Shown here: positions 1 through 5,923 of the stretch, piece by piece
Layout: each line of letters opens with the position of its first letter
Position numbering within the stretch: position 1 is the stretch's first letter
Assembly: GCA_020444775.1 (NCBI GenBank)
Contig: JAGRHX010000772.1
Span: 1 to 6,728, forward strand
Direction of reading: 5' to 3'
DNA from: Gammaproteobacteria bacterium
Lineage (GTDB): Bacteria > Pseudomonadota > Gammaproteobacteria > HK1
DNA: 6,728 nt
Translations under genes and position numbers: made by a program
Notes under the pieces: generated by a model
Database searches by the model: none
Told to the model about the DNA's origin: nothing
What the model saw: the letters and a program-made list of their open reading frames with translations, nothing else

Positions 1-314
1 TTGATCGACGAGCAGCCGCCGAGCACCTTGCCACGTGGGTAGGACAGGCTGCGGCCGTTGAGTCCGGGTTGCGGCGTGGTCTGCAGACACCAGTCGGTAC
101 GCGGATTGTTCATCGTGTACAGATAACCGACCGGGATGTGAATCCACGGGTAGCTGTCGCGTCCGCCCGCTTCGATCAGCAGCACCCGGGTCGACGGATC
201 GGTGGAGAGGCGGTTGGCCAGCAGACAGCCGGCCGAGCCGGCCCCGACGATCACGTAATCGAATTCACCGAGCAGAGGTGGCTGCGTAGCGCCATGGGAG
301 GAGGGCTGTGCCAT
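1..314 (-). CDS. GMC-family FAD-dependent oxidoreductase, N-terminal part (runs off the left edge)
   Basis: Partial gene; 104 complete codons are visible. Residues 19-31 ([13 protein letters not shown]) are the Rossmann GxGxxG motif that binds the FAD ADP moiety, and LLIEAGG at 45-51 ends the second strand with its ribose-binding Glu. [11 protein letters not shown] at 94-104 is the start of GMC signature 1, which lies near the flavin; the position before SS is Cys where many relatives have Ser. GMC enzymes (choline, alcohol, glucose dehydrogenases and oxidases) oxidise alcohols to aldehydes or ketones, usually in the cytoplasm for this short-leader type. No signal peptide is visible. The start at 314 is the only ATG after an in-frame stop upstream; its ribosome binding site is weak (GGACGA). 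It is the third gene of the minus-strand arm, 75 bases after the LLM gene. The family is sure; the substrate is unknown. About four fifths of a typical 530-aa protein lies outside the window. Confidence 0.93.
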   Translation of the reverse strand, partial: MAQPSSHGATQPPLLGEFDYVIVGAGSAGCLLANRLSTDPSTRVLLIEAGGRDSYPWIHIPVGYLYTMNNPRTDWCLQTTPQPGLNGRSLSYPRGKVLGGCSSI

Positions 315-353
315 CGATGTCGTCCAGCGTGTAATGGTGTCTCAGTGCCTGCC

Positions 354-375
354 GGCACGATGGGGCATCGTTGCC
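354..375. terminator. Short hairpin between the left LLM gene and the GMC gene
   Basis: GGCA-CGATG (354-362) pairs with CATCG-TGCC (366-375), with a GGG loop and one bulged T at 371. It lies 15 bases past the LLM stop in the direction of minus-strand transcription. No T-run follows on that strand, so it is a poor intrinsic terminator. It could instead attenuate transcription or stabilise the upstream message. Confidence 0.25.
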
Positions 376-389
376 GCCGGGCGTGGGGA

Positions 390-1238
390 TCAGCCAGCGA
401 GCTTCGGGATCAGCTCGGCGAGTGTGTCCAGTCGACGCAGCGCATCGTCCATGCGCCGCGGGGCGACGAAGGTGACCCGCTCCACGCCCATGCCCGCGTA
501 GCGCTCGAGATCCTCGATGGACAGGTTCTCGAAGGCGAATACGCTGATGCCCACCGAACTCGGGTCGCGGCCATGGGATTCCAGCTTGCGGTGCAGATCG
601 GCGATCGCTTCGGGCAGGTCGTCGATCAGCACGTCGATCGGGATCCAGCCGTCGCAGTAGCGGGCCACCCGAATGCGGCCCCGTTCCGTGGCGCCACCGA
701 AGTAGATGGGCGGGTGTGGTCGCTGCGCGGGCTTGGGGTAGGAGATGATTCGTTCGAAATCGACGAACTCACCCGAGTAGGAGGCCTCTTCCTCGCGCCA
801 GATGACCTTCATCGCCTCGACACGCTCGCGCAGCACCTTCCAGCGTCGTTTGAAGGGCGTGCCGTGATTCTCCATCTCCTCGGCGTTCCAGCCGCCACCG
901 ATGCCGAAGATGAACCGGCCGTTGCTGAGATGGTCCAGAGTCGCGACCGTCTTGGCGAGCACGATGGGGTCGTGCTCGATGACCAGGGAGACCGCGGTGC
1001 CGAGGCGGATACGCCGGGTGCAGGCGGCCGCCGCCATCAGCGAGACGAAGGGATCGGCCATGTGGTAGTACGGCTTGGGCAGCGGTCCGCCGCCCGGGTA
1101 GGGGGTCTGGCGGCCGGCCGGGATGTGGGTGTGCTCACCCACCCAGAAGCTCTCGAAGCCGCGTTCCTCGCAGGCCAGCGCCAGCTCGTCCGGCCTTGCC
1201 CCGTACTCGACGTTGTAGCTGAAGATCCCCAGGTCCAT
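390..1238 (-). CDS. LLM-class flavin/F420-dependent oxidoreductase
   Basis: A 282-aa TIM-barrel protein of the luciferase-like monooxygenase superfamily, of the type usually annotated as LLM-class F420-dependent oxidoreductase. Visible features are the first barrel strand MDLGIFSYN, WVGEHTHIP at 32-40 (a conserved cofactor-face loop), RIRLGTAV at 76-83, LDHLSNGRFIFGIGGGWN at 101-118 (the family hallmark) and PPIYFGGATERGRIRVARYCDGW at 176-198. The length is normal for single-chain F420-type members. Such enzymes use reduced F420 or FMN for hydride transfer or monooxygenation of small organic substrates in the cytoplasm. The start at 1238 has GGGGAG (1248-1253, minus strand) nine bases upstream. 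It follows the HCCA-isomerase-like gene after only 23 bases, so the two are very likely cotranscribed, with the GMC gene third. Whether the cofactor is F420 or FMN cannot be settled from this sequence; no F420 biosynthesis gene is in the window. Confidence 0.9.
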   Translation of the reverse strand: MDLGIFSYNVEYGARPDELALACEERGFESFWVGEHTHIPAGRQTPYPGGGPLPKPYYHMADPFVSLMAAAACTRRIRLGTAVSLVIEHDPIVLAKTVATLDHLSNGRFIFGIGGGWNAEEMENHGTPFKRRWKVLRERVEAMKVIWREEEASYSGEFVDFERIISYPKPAQRPHPPIYFGGATERGRIRVARYCDGWIPIDVLIDDLPEAIADLHRKLESHGRDPSSVGISVFAFENLSIEDLERYAGMGVERVTFVAPRRMDDALRRLDTLAELIPKLAG

Positions 1239-1261
1239 AGCCGCTCGCTCCCCGTTCTCGC

Positions 1262-1873
1262 TCAGCCGCCGGTCTTGCGGGTGATGGCATGCTCCAGGAG
1301 CACGATGCGGTCGTTGCCGAAGTACATGTCGTCACCGTCCAGGAAGAAGGTGGGTGAGCCGAAGCCGCCGCGTTTGATCAGGTCGTCAGTGGTCTGGAAC
1401 AGCTTCTGTTTGTACTCGGCCTGGCCGATCTTCTCGAACAGGTCATCGGCGTCCATCCCGGCCTTCTCCACGCAGGCGCGTAGCTCGGCGTCCTGTGACA
1501 GATCCTTGTCCTCGCCCCAGTAGGCCTCGAAACAGGCCCGCGCATAGGCGGAGATGCGGCCCTGCTCGATGGCGACGAAGGCGCCGCGCAGGGCCTTCAC
1601 GCTGTTGAGCGGGAACACGCTCGGCTTGATGAGCTTCAGCCCCAGATAGGCCGCCCAGTCACGCATGTCCTTCTGGTAGTAGTTCTCCTTCGGCGCGATG
1701 GGATTCTCGCGACGCTGGTAGACGCTGGGGTTGACCTTGTTGAACACGCCGCCGACCAGGAACGGCTTGTAGACGAGCTCCGCGCCAGTGCGCTCACAGA
1801 CCGGCTGGATCTGGTGAAAGGCCATGTAGGTCCAGGGGCTGGAGATATCGAAGAAGAACTCTACGGTTGCCAT
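1262..1873 (-). CDS. 2-hydroxychromene-2-carboxylate isomerase-like protein (kappa-class GST, DsbA fold)
   Basis: A 203-aa protein of the DsbA/kappa-GST thioredoxin-fold family. EFFFDISSPWTYMA at 5-18 matches the N-terminal strand and active-site turn of HCCA isomerases, in which the Ser just before Pro (Ser12 here) contacts the glutathione sulfur. There is no CxxC, so it is not a disulfide oxidoreductase. KPFLVGGVF at 36-44 is the typical substrate/GSH loop. GFGSPTFFLDG at 170-180 holds the cis-Pro (174) that positions glutathione, and MYFGNDR at 183-189 is the usual C-terminal motif. The best-known member, NahD, isomerises a naphthalene-degradation intermediate using glutathione, but many relatives have other or unknown substrates. 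The start at 1873 has AGGAA (1880-1884, minus strand) six bases upstream. It is the promoter-proximal gene of the left arm. Family membership is firm; the exact reaction is inferred. Confidence 0.88.
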   Translation of the reverse strand: MATVEFFFDISSPWTYMAFHQIQPVCERTGAELVYKPFLVGGVFNKVNPSVYQRRENPIAPKENYYQKDMRDWAAYLGLKLIKPSVFPLNSVKALRGAFVAIEQGRISAYARACFEAYWGEDKDLSQDAELRACVEKAGMDADDLFEKIGQAEYKQKLFQTTDDLIKRGGFGSPTFFLDGDDMYFGNDRIVLLEHAITRKTGG

Positions 1874-2172
1874 GGCGGATTCCTGTTGTGCGTCGGTTGC
1901 GATCGGGCCGAGGGTCTGCGGGGGACGAAGGGCCGCCGCCGGCGTTCGCCTCGGTCCACGTGTGGCGGCTAGATGCCGCTGAGCCGGAGCTGAGTGGCCC
2001 GACGGTGTCCCGCATTGTAGCCGTTTGGTCGGCTGCCGTGTGTCATGGCCGCCAGGCGGATCGGCGCATGCCGCGAGCGGGCTTTGGCCCGCGGCATGCC
2101 TGTGCCATCATCTGGGCTGGCCGGGCGCGGCAAGCACCCGGGATGACCCGCAGCACCAGCAGTGGACGAGCG
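1874..2172. promoter_or_regulatory. Divergent intergenic region with presumed promoters for both arms
   Basis: About 299 bases lie between the diverging HCCA-isomerase-like and M19 genes, so promoters for both arms should be here. No convincing small gene is seen: the open frame upstream of the M19 start is rich in Arg, Ser and Gly and looks like read-through of GC-rich non-coding DNA. On the minus strand TACAAT (2014-2019) resembles a -10 box, but the nearest -35-like hexamer (ATGACA) is 21 bases away, which is too far. On the plus strand TTGGCC (2084-2089) and CATCAT (2106-2111), 16 bases apart, form a weak candidate. No promoter can be called firmly. A strong inverted repeat at 2066-2099 is listed separately. 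Confidence 0.5.
2066..2099. promoter_or_regulatory. Inverted repeat in the divergent promoter region (operator or leader hairpin)
   Basis: GCATGCCGC (2066-2074) pairs perfectly with GCGGCATGC (2091-2099). Inside it GGGC (2079-2082) pairs with GCCC (2087-2090) around a TTTG loop, leaving four bases (GAGC, 2075-2078) bulged on one side. The total is 13 base pairs. No T-run follows on either strand, so termination is unlikely. It overlaps the weak -35-like TTGGCC before the M19 gene, so a regulator-binding site or a 5' leader hairpin are the two sensible readings. The pairing is seen directly; the role is inferred. Confidence 0.4.
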
Positions 2173-3183
2173 ATGACGGATATCAGCCACGAGCAAGCCA
2201 GAGCCCTGCACGACGACATGATCGTCATCGACGGGCTCGAGATCTGTAATTTCGGCCGCAGCGTCTTCGAGGACATGCGGCGCGGCGGACTGACCGCGGT
2301 CAACTGCACCTGCTCGGTGTGGGAAGGCATCCGAGGCACCTTGGACAACATCGCGCAATGGAAGCGCTGGTTCGTCGAACACCAGGACATCATCCTCCAG
2401 GTGTTCAGCACCGAGGACATCGAACGCGCCAGGCGCGAGAACAAGACCGGCATCTACCTGGGCTGGCAGAACACCTTCGGTTTCGAGGACCGTATCGAGT
2501 ATCTGCGTCTGTACAAGGACCTGGGGGTCGGCTGCATACAGCTCACCTACAACACCCAGAACCTGGTCGGCAGCGGTTGTTGGGAGAGCCGCGACTCGGG
2601 TCTGTCCGACTTCGGCCGTGACGTGATCGACGAGATGAACGCCTGCCGGATCCTCGTCGATCTGTCACACGTCGGACCGAAGACCAGTGAGGACGCGATA
2701 CTTCATTCGAAGCAGCCGGTGGCCTACACGCACTGCGCGCCGGCGGCGTTGCTCGACCACCCGCGCAACAAGACCGACGCGCAACTGCGCTTCATCGTCG
2801 ATCGCGGCGGCTTTGTCGGCTACGCGACCTATCCGCCCTTCATGCCACAAAAGGACGCGGCCACGGTCGATCATTGTGTCGACGCGCTCGAGCACCTCGT
2901 CAATCTGCTGGGCGAGGACCAGGTCGGCATCGGCACCGACTTCACCCAGGAGCAGGACGGCGCGTTCTTCGATTGGCTGAGCCATGACAAGGGCGACGGC
3001 CGACGGGTGGTGCCGAAGCGGCCCGGAACCGGGGTCACGATCATGCCCGAGGGGCTGCGCACGATCGGTGAGTTCCCGAACCTGACCCACGCGATGTTGA
3101 AGCGCGGCTGGCCGGAGAGCCGGGTGCGCAAGGTCATGGGCGGCAACTGGCTGCGCTTCCTCAAGGAGATCTGGGGTCGTTGA
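2173..3183 (+). CDS. Divergent peptidase M19 (renal/membrane dipeptidase-like) protein with an altered metal site
   Basis: A 336-aa TIM-barrel protein of the M19 amidohydrolase-type family. Conserved parts are MIVIDG (16-21), the YLRLYKDLGVGCIQLTY helix-strand (110-126), DLSHV (163-167) and THC (186-188) with the two second-site zinc histidines, His166 and His187, Arg198 after the HP, GIGTDF (252-257) with the catalytic Asp256, and the C-terminal GGNWLRFLKE. The first motif, HxD in dipeptidases, reads Leu22-Glu-Ile24. The bridging Glu is missing: there is no acidic residue from 94 to 104. Tyr126 replaces the substrate-binding His. The standard enzyme hydrolyses dipeptides, or beta-lactams and lactones in some members; this one may use one metal or do something else. 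No lipobox or signal peptide is seen, so it is probably cytoplasmic. I chose ATG 2173 for its GGACGAG upstream and because family homology begins just after; ATG 2143 is possible. It is the first gene of the right arm. Confidence 0.87.
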   Translation: MTDISHEQARALHDDMIVIDGLEICNFGRSVFEDMRRGGLTAVNCTCSVWEGIRGTLDNIAQWKRWFVEHQDIILQVFSTEDIERARRENKTGIYLGWQNTFGFEDRIEYLRLYKDLGVGCIQLTYNTQNLVGSGCWESRDSGLSDFGRDVIDEMNACRILVDLSHVGPKTSEDAILHSKQPVAYTHCAPAALLDHPRNKTDAQLRFIVDRGGFVGYATYPPFMPQKDAATVDHCVDALEHLVNLLGEDQVGIGTDFTQEQDGAFFDWLSHDKGDGRRVVPKRPGTGVTIMPEGLRTIGEFPNLTHAMLKRGWPESRVRKVMGGNWLRFLKEIWGR

Positions 3184-3275
3184 CGGCCCCGGGGATGAAC
3201 GCGACTGAAGAGCACCGGCAATGAGCGGTGGTCCGGGCGTCGCGGTCGCTGGTGATGCTCTGCGAAGACGGAATC

Positions 3276-3282
3276 GAGGAAG
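3276..3282 (+). promoter_or_regulatory. Ribosome binding site fixing the 3289 start
   Basis: GAGGAAG lies six bases before ATG 3289. It is a strong Shine-Dalgarno match and supports an independent start after the 105-base gap that follows the M19 stop. Confidence 0.65.
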
Positions 3283-3288
3283 TCGACC

Positions 3289-3957
3289 ATGAGTCTGCTC
3301 GGTAGCGGTGTGCTGGTGAACTATCACAACGTGGCGCCAGGATCCCACGAGGAATTCGAGGCCTGGCACACGCATGAGCACGTGCCGGAGCGGGTCGGGG
3401 TGCCGGGTTTCCTGCGTGGCCGGCGCTATCGTGCCCTGCTGCAGGGACAACCCGAGTACTACATCCTCTACGAAACCCGTGATCCTGCGGTGCTCGGTTC
3501 CGCCGCCTATCACGCACGGCTCGACGACCCGACACCGTGGACCAGCAAGATGTCGGCGAAGATGACCTACACCGGCCGCAACGCCGGACAGGTGATGCTG
3601 TCCTCGGGCGATGCTGGAATCGGCGGCGCGGCCATCACCCTGGCCAATGCCCAAGAGCCACTGGTCGAGAACGGCGCGGTCAACGGCACGCTACGTGCGC
3701 TGCTCGACGGTTTGCTCGATCGATGGGGCATCACTGCTGCGCATCTGTTCGAGAACGACACCGGCATCTCGCGATTGAATACCTCCGAGGCGCGGATCCG
3801 TCAGGCCCAGGGCGAGGATGGTTTCGATCGCTGGATCGTGGTGGTGGAGGGGCTGGACGCCACGCGTGTCGACGCGACACGTGACGCGCTGGCCACGCTG
3901 TTCGACGACGCGCACCGTGTGCCCACCTACCAGCTGCAAATGGTGCTGAGCAGGTAG
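3289..3957 (+). CDS. EthD-like/dimeric alpha-beta barrel protein, apparently two ferredoxin-like halves
   Basis: A 222-aa protein I cannot assign to a named enzyme. The first half has GSGVLVNYHNV (5-15) as an opening strand, then EAWHTHEHVPERVGVPGFLRG (24-44), the Trp-His-x-x-Glu-His pattern and Val-Pro-Gly-Phe turn typical of EthD and related dimeric alpha-beta barrel proteins, and the strand EYYILYET (56-63). The second half (about 112-220) repeats the order strand-helix-strand: GGAAITLA, RALLDGLLDRWGIT, AHLFEND, DRWIVVVEGLD, a helix, then TYQLQMVLS. That layout suggests a two-domain pseudo-dimer, about twice the usual 100 aa. Relatives act as small-molecule-binding or accessory proteins in degradation clusters; some are monooxygenases or lyases without a metal cofactor. 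His27, His29 and His31 are the obvious candidate functional residues. It sits between the M19 and MBL genes, all on the same strand, with an excellent ribosome binding site. Confidence 0.85.
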   Translation: MSLLGSGVLVNYHNVAPGSHEEFEAWHTHEHVPERVGVPGFLRGRRYRALLQGQPEYYILYETRDPAVLGSAAYHARLDDPTPWTSKMSAKMTYTGRNAGQVMLSSGDAGIGGAAITLANAQEPLVENGAVNGTLRALLDGLLDRWGITAAHLFENDTGISRLNTSEARIRQAQGEDGFDRWIVVVEGLDATRVDATRDALATLFDDAHRVPTYQLQMVLSR

Positions 3958-3984
3958 CGGGCGCGCGCATCCGCGCTGCGGCGA

Positions 3985-4006
3985 CAGGGGCGGGTTGGCG
4001 CCCCTG
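3985..4006. terminator. Hairpin between the EthD-like and MBL genes
   Basis: CAGGGGCG (3985-3992) pairs perfectly with CGCCCCTG (3999-4006) around a GGTTGG loop, 28 bases past the EthD-like stop. It has no T-run after it, so it is more likely an mRNA processing or partial-attenuation element than a full terminator. A TTG at 3995 in the same frame as the MBL gene lies inside the loop, which argues against translation starting there. Confidence 0.3.
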
Positions 4007-4036
4007 GACGATGAACAACCGATTCGGCTCGACTCG

Positions 4037-4042
4037 AGGTGG
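4037..4042 (+). promoter_or_regulatory. Ribosome binding site favouring the 4046 start
   Basis: AGGTGG lies close upstream of ATG 4046, with a rather short spacing of three to four bases. MKIVLLGTG directly after this ATG is the standard first strand of the MBL family. That rules out the upstream in-frame TTG 3995. Confidence 0.5.
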
Positions 4043-4045
4043 ACC

Positions 4046-4933
4046 ATGAAGATCGTACTGCTCGGCACCGGCACACCGACGCCTTCCCTGACGCGGATGA
4101 GCTCGGGCTATCTGGTGCATCTCGGCGACCAGGTGATCCTGCTCGATCACGGACCCGGTAGCTATCACCGACTGATGCAGGCCGGCTATCGCGCCACCGA
4201 TGTCACGCACGTGTGCTTCACGCACCTGCACTATGACCACTGCCTGGACTACCAGCGTCTGGTGCTCAATCGCTGGGATCAGGGGGCCGGTCGGATCGAC
4301 GAGCTCAAGGTCTATGGTCCACCGCCCATCCAACGTATGACCGATCTGCTGTTCGGCGAAGGTGGCGTGTGGGAGCCCGACCTGCGTGCCCGCACCGAGC
4401 ATCCGCTCAGCGTGCAGATCTATGTCGCGCGCGGCGGCGTGCCGCCGCGGCTTCGACCGGCCCCGGTGGTCACCGAGCTCGAGAGCGGCGACGTGGTCGA
4501 GGATCCGGCCGGCTGGCGCCTGCACGCGCGAAGCGTGCGGCACGCGCAGCCGTTCCTGAACTGCTACGGGTTCAGGCTGGAGACGCCGCAGGGCACCATC
4601 GTCTATTCGGGCGACAGCGGCCCGTGCAAGGCGATGGAGCAGTTGGCCGAAGGCGCGGATGTGCTCATCCACATGTGTCAGTATCTGAGCGGCACCGCGC
4701 TCGGCAAGGAGTTCGGGGAGACCTGCATGGGGCATCTGGAGCTGGCGGAGCTCGGTGCCACGGCGAAGGTGAAGAACCTGGTCGTCAGCCACGTCACCGA
4801 GCAGATGGACGTGCCGGGCGTGCGGGAGCGGGTCATCCGTGAGATGAGTGAGCGCTACCCGGGCAACCTGTTCTTTGGCGAGGATCTGATGCAGATCCCG
4901 ATCGACGGTCCGCGACCCGCGAAGCTGGATTGA
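4046..4933 (+). CDS. Metallo-beta-lactamase-fold hydrolase, RNase Z/arylsulfatase-like type
   Basis: A 295-aa MBL-fold metalloenzyme. MKIVLLGTGTPTPS (1-14) is the characteristic N-terminal strand and loop of the RNase Z/AtsA-like branch. The zinc motif is THLHYDH at 59-65 (His60, His62, Asp64, His65). Further ligands in the expected order are His166 (VRHAQ), Asp190 (YSGDSGP), His230 (MGHLE, the position of the RNase Z His-Thr motif) and His249 (VSHVTE). A complete binuclear zinc site is therefore present, and the protein should be an active hydrolase. Its context, inside a row of catabolic-type genes, makes hydrolysis of a lactone, ester or sulfate intermediate more plausible than tRNA 3' processing; the RNase Z flexible arm is not recognisable. 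No signal peptide is seen. The 90-base gap to the next gene contains an imperfect palindrome. The fold is certain; the substrate is unknown. Confidence 0.9.
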   Translation: MKIVLLGTGTPTPSLTRMSSGYLVHLGDQVILLDHGPGSYHRLMQAGYRATDVTHVCFTHLHYDHCLDYQRLVLNRWDQGAGRIDELKVYGPPPIQRMTDLLFGEGGVWEPDLRARTEHPLSVQIYVARGGVPPRLRPAPVVTELESGDVVEDPAGWRLHARSVRHAQPFLNCYGFRLETPQGTIVYSGDSGPCKAMEQLAEGADVLIHMCQYLSGTALGKEFGETCMGHLELAELGATAKVKNLVVSHVTEQMDVPGVRERVIREMSERYPGNLFFGEDLMQIPIDGPRPAKLD

Positions 4934-4977
4934 CGGCCTGGCCGCGACCCGGAGCCGCGTCATGCAATTGTAGCGGT

Positions 4978-4997
4978 GATCGGCCACCGGTCCGATC
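4978..4997. promoter_or_regulatory. Imperfect palindrome upstream of the second LLM gene
   Basis: GATCGG (4978-4983) is the reverse complement of CCGATC (4992-4997), with CCACCGGT between them, which itself contains the palindrome ACCGGT. It lies 26 bases before the LLM start, in the leader. It could be an operator or a small hairpin. In GC-rich DNA such repeats arise easily, so this is weak. Confidence 0.25.
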
Positions 4998-5007
4998 CCG
5001 CGACACA

Positions 5008-5013
5008 GAGGAA
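5008..5013 (+). promoter_or_regulatory. Ribosome binding site favouring the 5024 start
   Basis: GAGGAA lies ten bases upstream of ATG 5024, whose product begins MKVGIVAIPR, a typical first LLM barrel strand. The longer in-frame GTG start at 4976 would put this site inside the coding region and add 16 residues with no family resemblance. Confidence 0.5.
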
Positions 5014-5023
5014 TGCGCCCATC

Positions 5024-5851
5024 ATGAAAGTCGGTATCGTCGCCATACCACGTGTGTTCACCGCCGGTGACACGACCCCGGTCATCGATCAGCTGATCGA
5101 TCTTGCGCGCAACGTCGAGCAGCTCGGTTTCGAGGGCTTGTGGGTGACCGACTCGTTCGCGCGCGGCTCGCGCACGCTCGACCCGATGGCGTTGCTGGGC
5201 ACGCTCGCGGCCGTCACCGAGCGTATCGAGCTGGGCACCTGTGTGGTGCAGATCCCGCTGCGACACCCTGTCGAGCATGCACATCGGGTGCAGACGGTCA
5301 ATCTGTTGAGCAAGGGACGCTTGCGCTTTGGCGTGGGCAGCGGTTCGACCAAGGCCGACTTCGATGCCGTTCAGGTCGACTACGAGGCGCGTTTCAAGCT
5401 GCTGCCGGCTTATCTGGAGGTCATGCGTCGGACCTGGCAGGGCGAGGGTGTGTATGGCGACCCACTCTCGCTCTGGCCGGGAACCGAAGGCGGGCCGCCG
5501 GTCATGCTGGGCGCCTGGCGCAGCCAGCGCTGGATCAATCTCGCCGCGAACCATTGCCAGGGCTGGATCGCTTCGGGCATCCATGGGTCGTGGGACGACT
5601 TGGAGCTCGGCGTGAAGATGTACCGGGCGGCCGGTGGCAAGCGTGCGCTGCTTGCCAATGTGTTCACCGACCTGCGCCCGGAGCCGGCGCCAATCGGGAT
5701 ACGGCACGAGCCCAAGATTACCTTGCGCTGCAGTCCTGCCGAGGCGAAGGAGCGGCTCGCGCGGATCGCCGAGCTGGGTCTGGACGATGTGCTGCTGGTG
5801 GTGTCGAGCACCGAGACCGGTTACCTGGAGCAGATCCGGGCCTTGTTCTGA
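5024..5851 (+). CDS. Second LLM-class flavin-dependent oxidoreductase
   Basis: A 275-aa luciferase-like TIM-barrel protein. Family marks in order are MKVGIVAIP (1-9), VEQLGFEGLWVTDSF (31-45), TERIELGTCVVQIPLRHPVEHAHR (65-88, the conserved strand and substrate/cofactor loop), LSKGRLRFGVGSGS (95-108), PPVMLGAWRSQRWINLAANHCQGWIASG (158-185) and LDDVLLVV near the C terminus. It differs clearly in sequence from the left-arm LLM protein, so it is a separate subfamily and not a recent duplicate. It is shorter than most 330-350-aa members because the insertion regions are small. The expected role is reduced-flavin (FMN or F420) oxidation or monooxygenation of a small organic substrate. It is followed after 72 bases by the RidA-family gene in the same direction, an arrangement reminiscent of RutA-RutC. 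Cofactor and substrate are not determinable here. Confidence 0.9.
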   Translation: MKVGIVAIPRVFTAGDTTPVIDQLIDLARNVEQLGFEGLWVTDSFARGSRTLDPMALLGTLAAVTERIELGTCVVQIPLRHPVEHAHRVQTVNLLSKGRLRFGVGSGSTKADFDAVQVDYEARFKLLPAYLEVMRRTWQGEGVYGDPLSLWPGTEGGPPVMLGAWRSQRWINLAANHCQGWIASGIHGSWDDLELGVKMYRAAGGKRALLANVFTDLRPEPAPIGIRHEPKITLRCSPAEAKERLARIAELGLDDVLLVVSSTETGYLEQIRALF

Positions 5852-5852
5852 G

Positions 5853-5873
5853 TCGAGGGATGTTTGTCCTCGA
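5853..5873 (+). other. Small stop-proximal hairpin after the second LLM gene
   Basis: TCGAGG (5853-5858) pairs with CCTCGA (5868-5873) around a nine-base loop, starting one base after the LLM stop codon. No T-run follows. It may protect the upstream message from 3' decay or modulate read-through into the RidA gene. It is short and could be chance. Confidence 0.2.
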
Positions 5874-5908
5874 GCGAGGGTCGGGGACGGGCGAGCACAT
5901 CATCGAAC

Positions 5909-5917
5909 GGGAGGTGA
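5909..5917 (+). promoter_or_regulatory. Strong ribosome binding site of the RidA-family gene
   Basis: GGGAGGTGA lies six bases before ATG 5924. It is close to the ideal anti-Shine-Dalgarno match and fixes this start, even though the encoded N terminus is unusual for the family. Confidence 0.7.
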
Positions 5918-5923
5918 GCGAGC

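Noticed and set aside
69..1523. 484-codon open frame on the plus strand
   Set aside because: It lies antisense to the GMC, LLM and HCCA-isomerase-like genes, which have clear family motifs. Its product is rich in Arg, Gly and Ala without any recognisable domain, as expected from the third-position GC bias of the real genes.
1867..2172. N-terminal extension of the M19 protein back to 1867
   Set aside because: The extra 102 residues are Arg/Gly/Ser-rich, overlap the start of the divergent gene, span the inverted repeat and show no signal peptide. Family homology starts only after 2173.
2173..3183. Pseudogene status for the M19 gene because metal ligands are missing
   Set aside because: The frame is intact over 336 codons and other family motifs are well kept, including the catalytic Asp and Arg. 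This points to altered function and not to decay.
2665..3654. 329-codon open frame on the minus strand
   Set aside because: It is a shadow of the M19 and EthD-like genes, with no domain and no plausible start region.
4046..4933. Calling the MBL protein tRNA 3' processing RNase Z
   Set aside because: The metal motifs resemble RNase Z, but the exosite arm is not recognisable and the gene sits within a catabolic-type gene row, so the specific call is not supported.
3731..5707. 658-codon open frame on the minus strand
   Set aside because: It is antisense to the EthD-like, MBL and second LLM genes. Its translation is low-complexity in Arg, His, Gln and Asp and shows no domain. The opposite strand has ribosome binding sites and conserved motifs.
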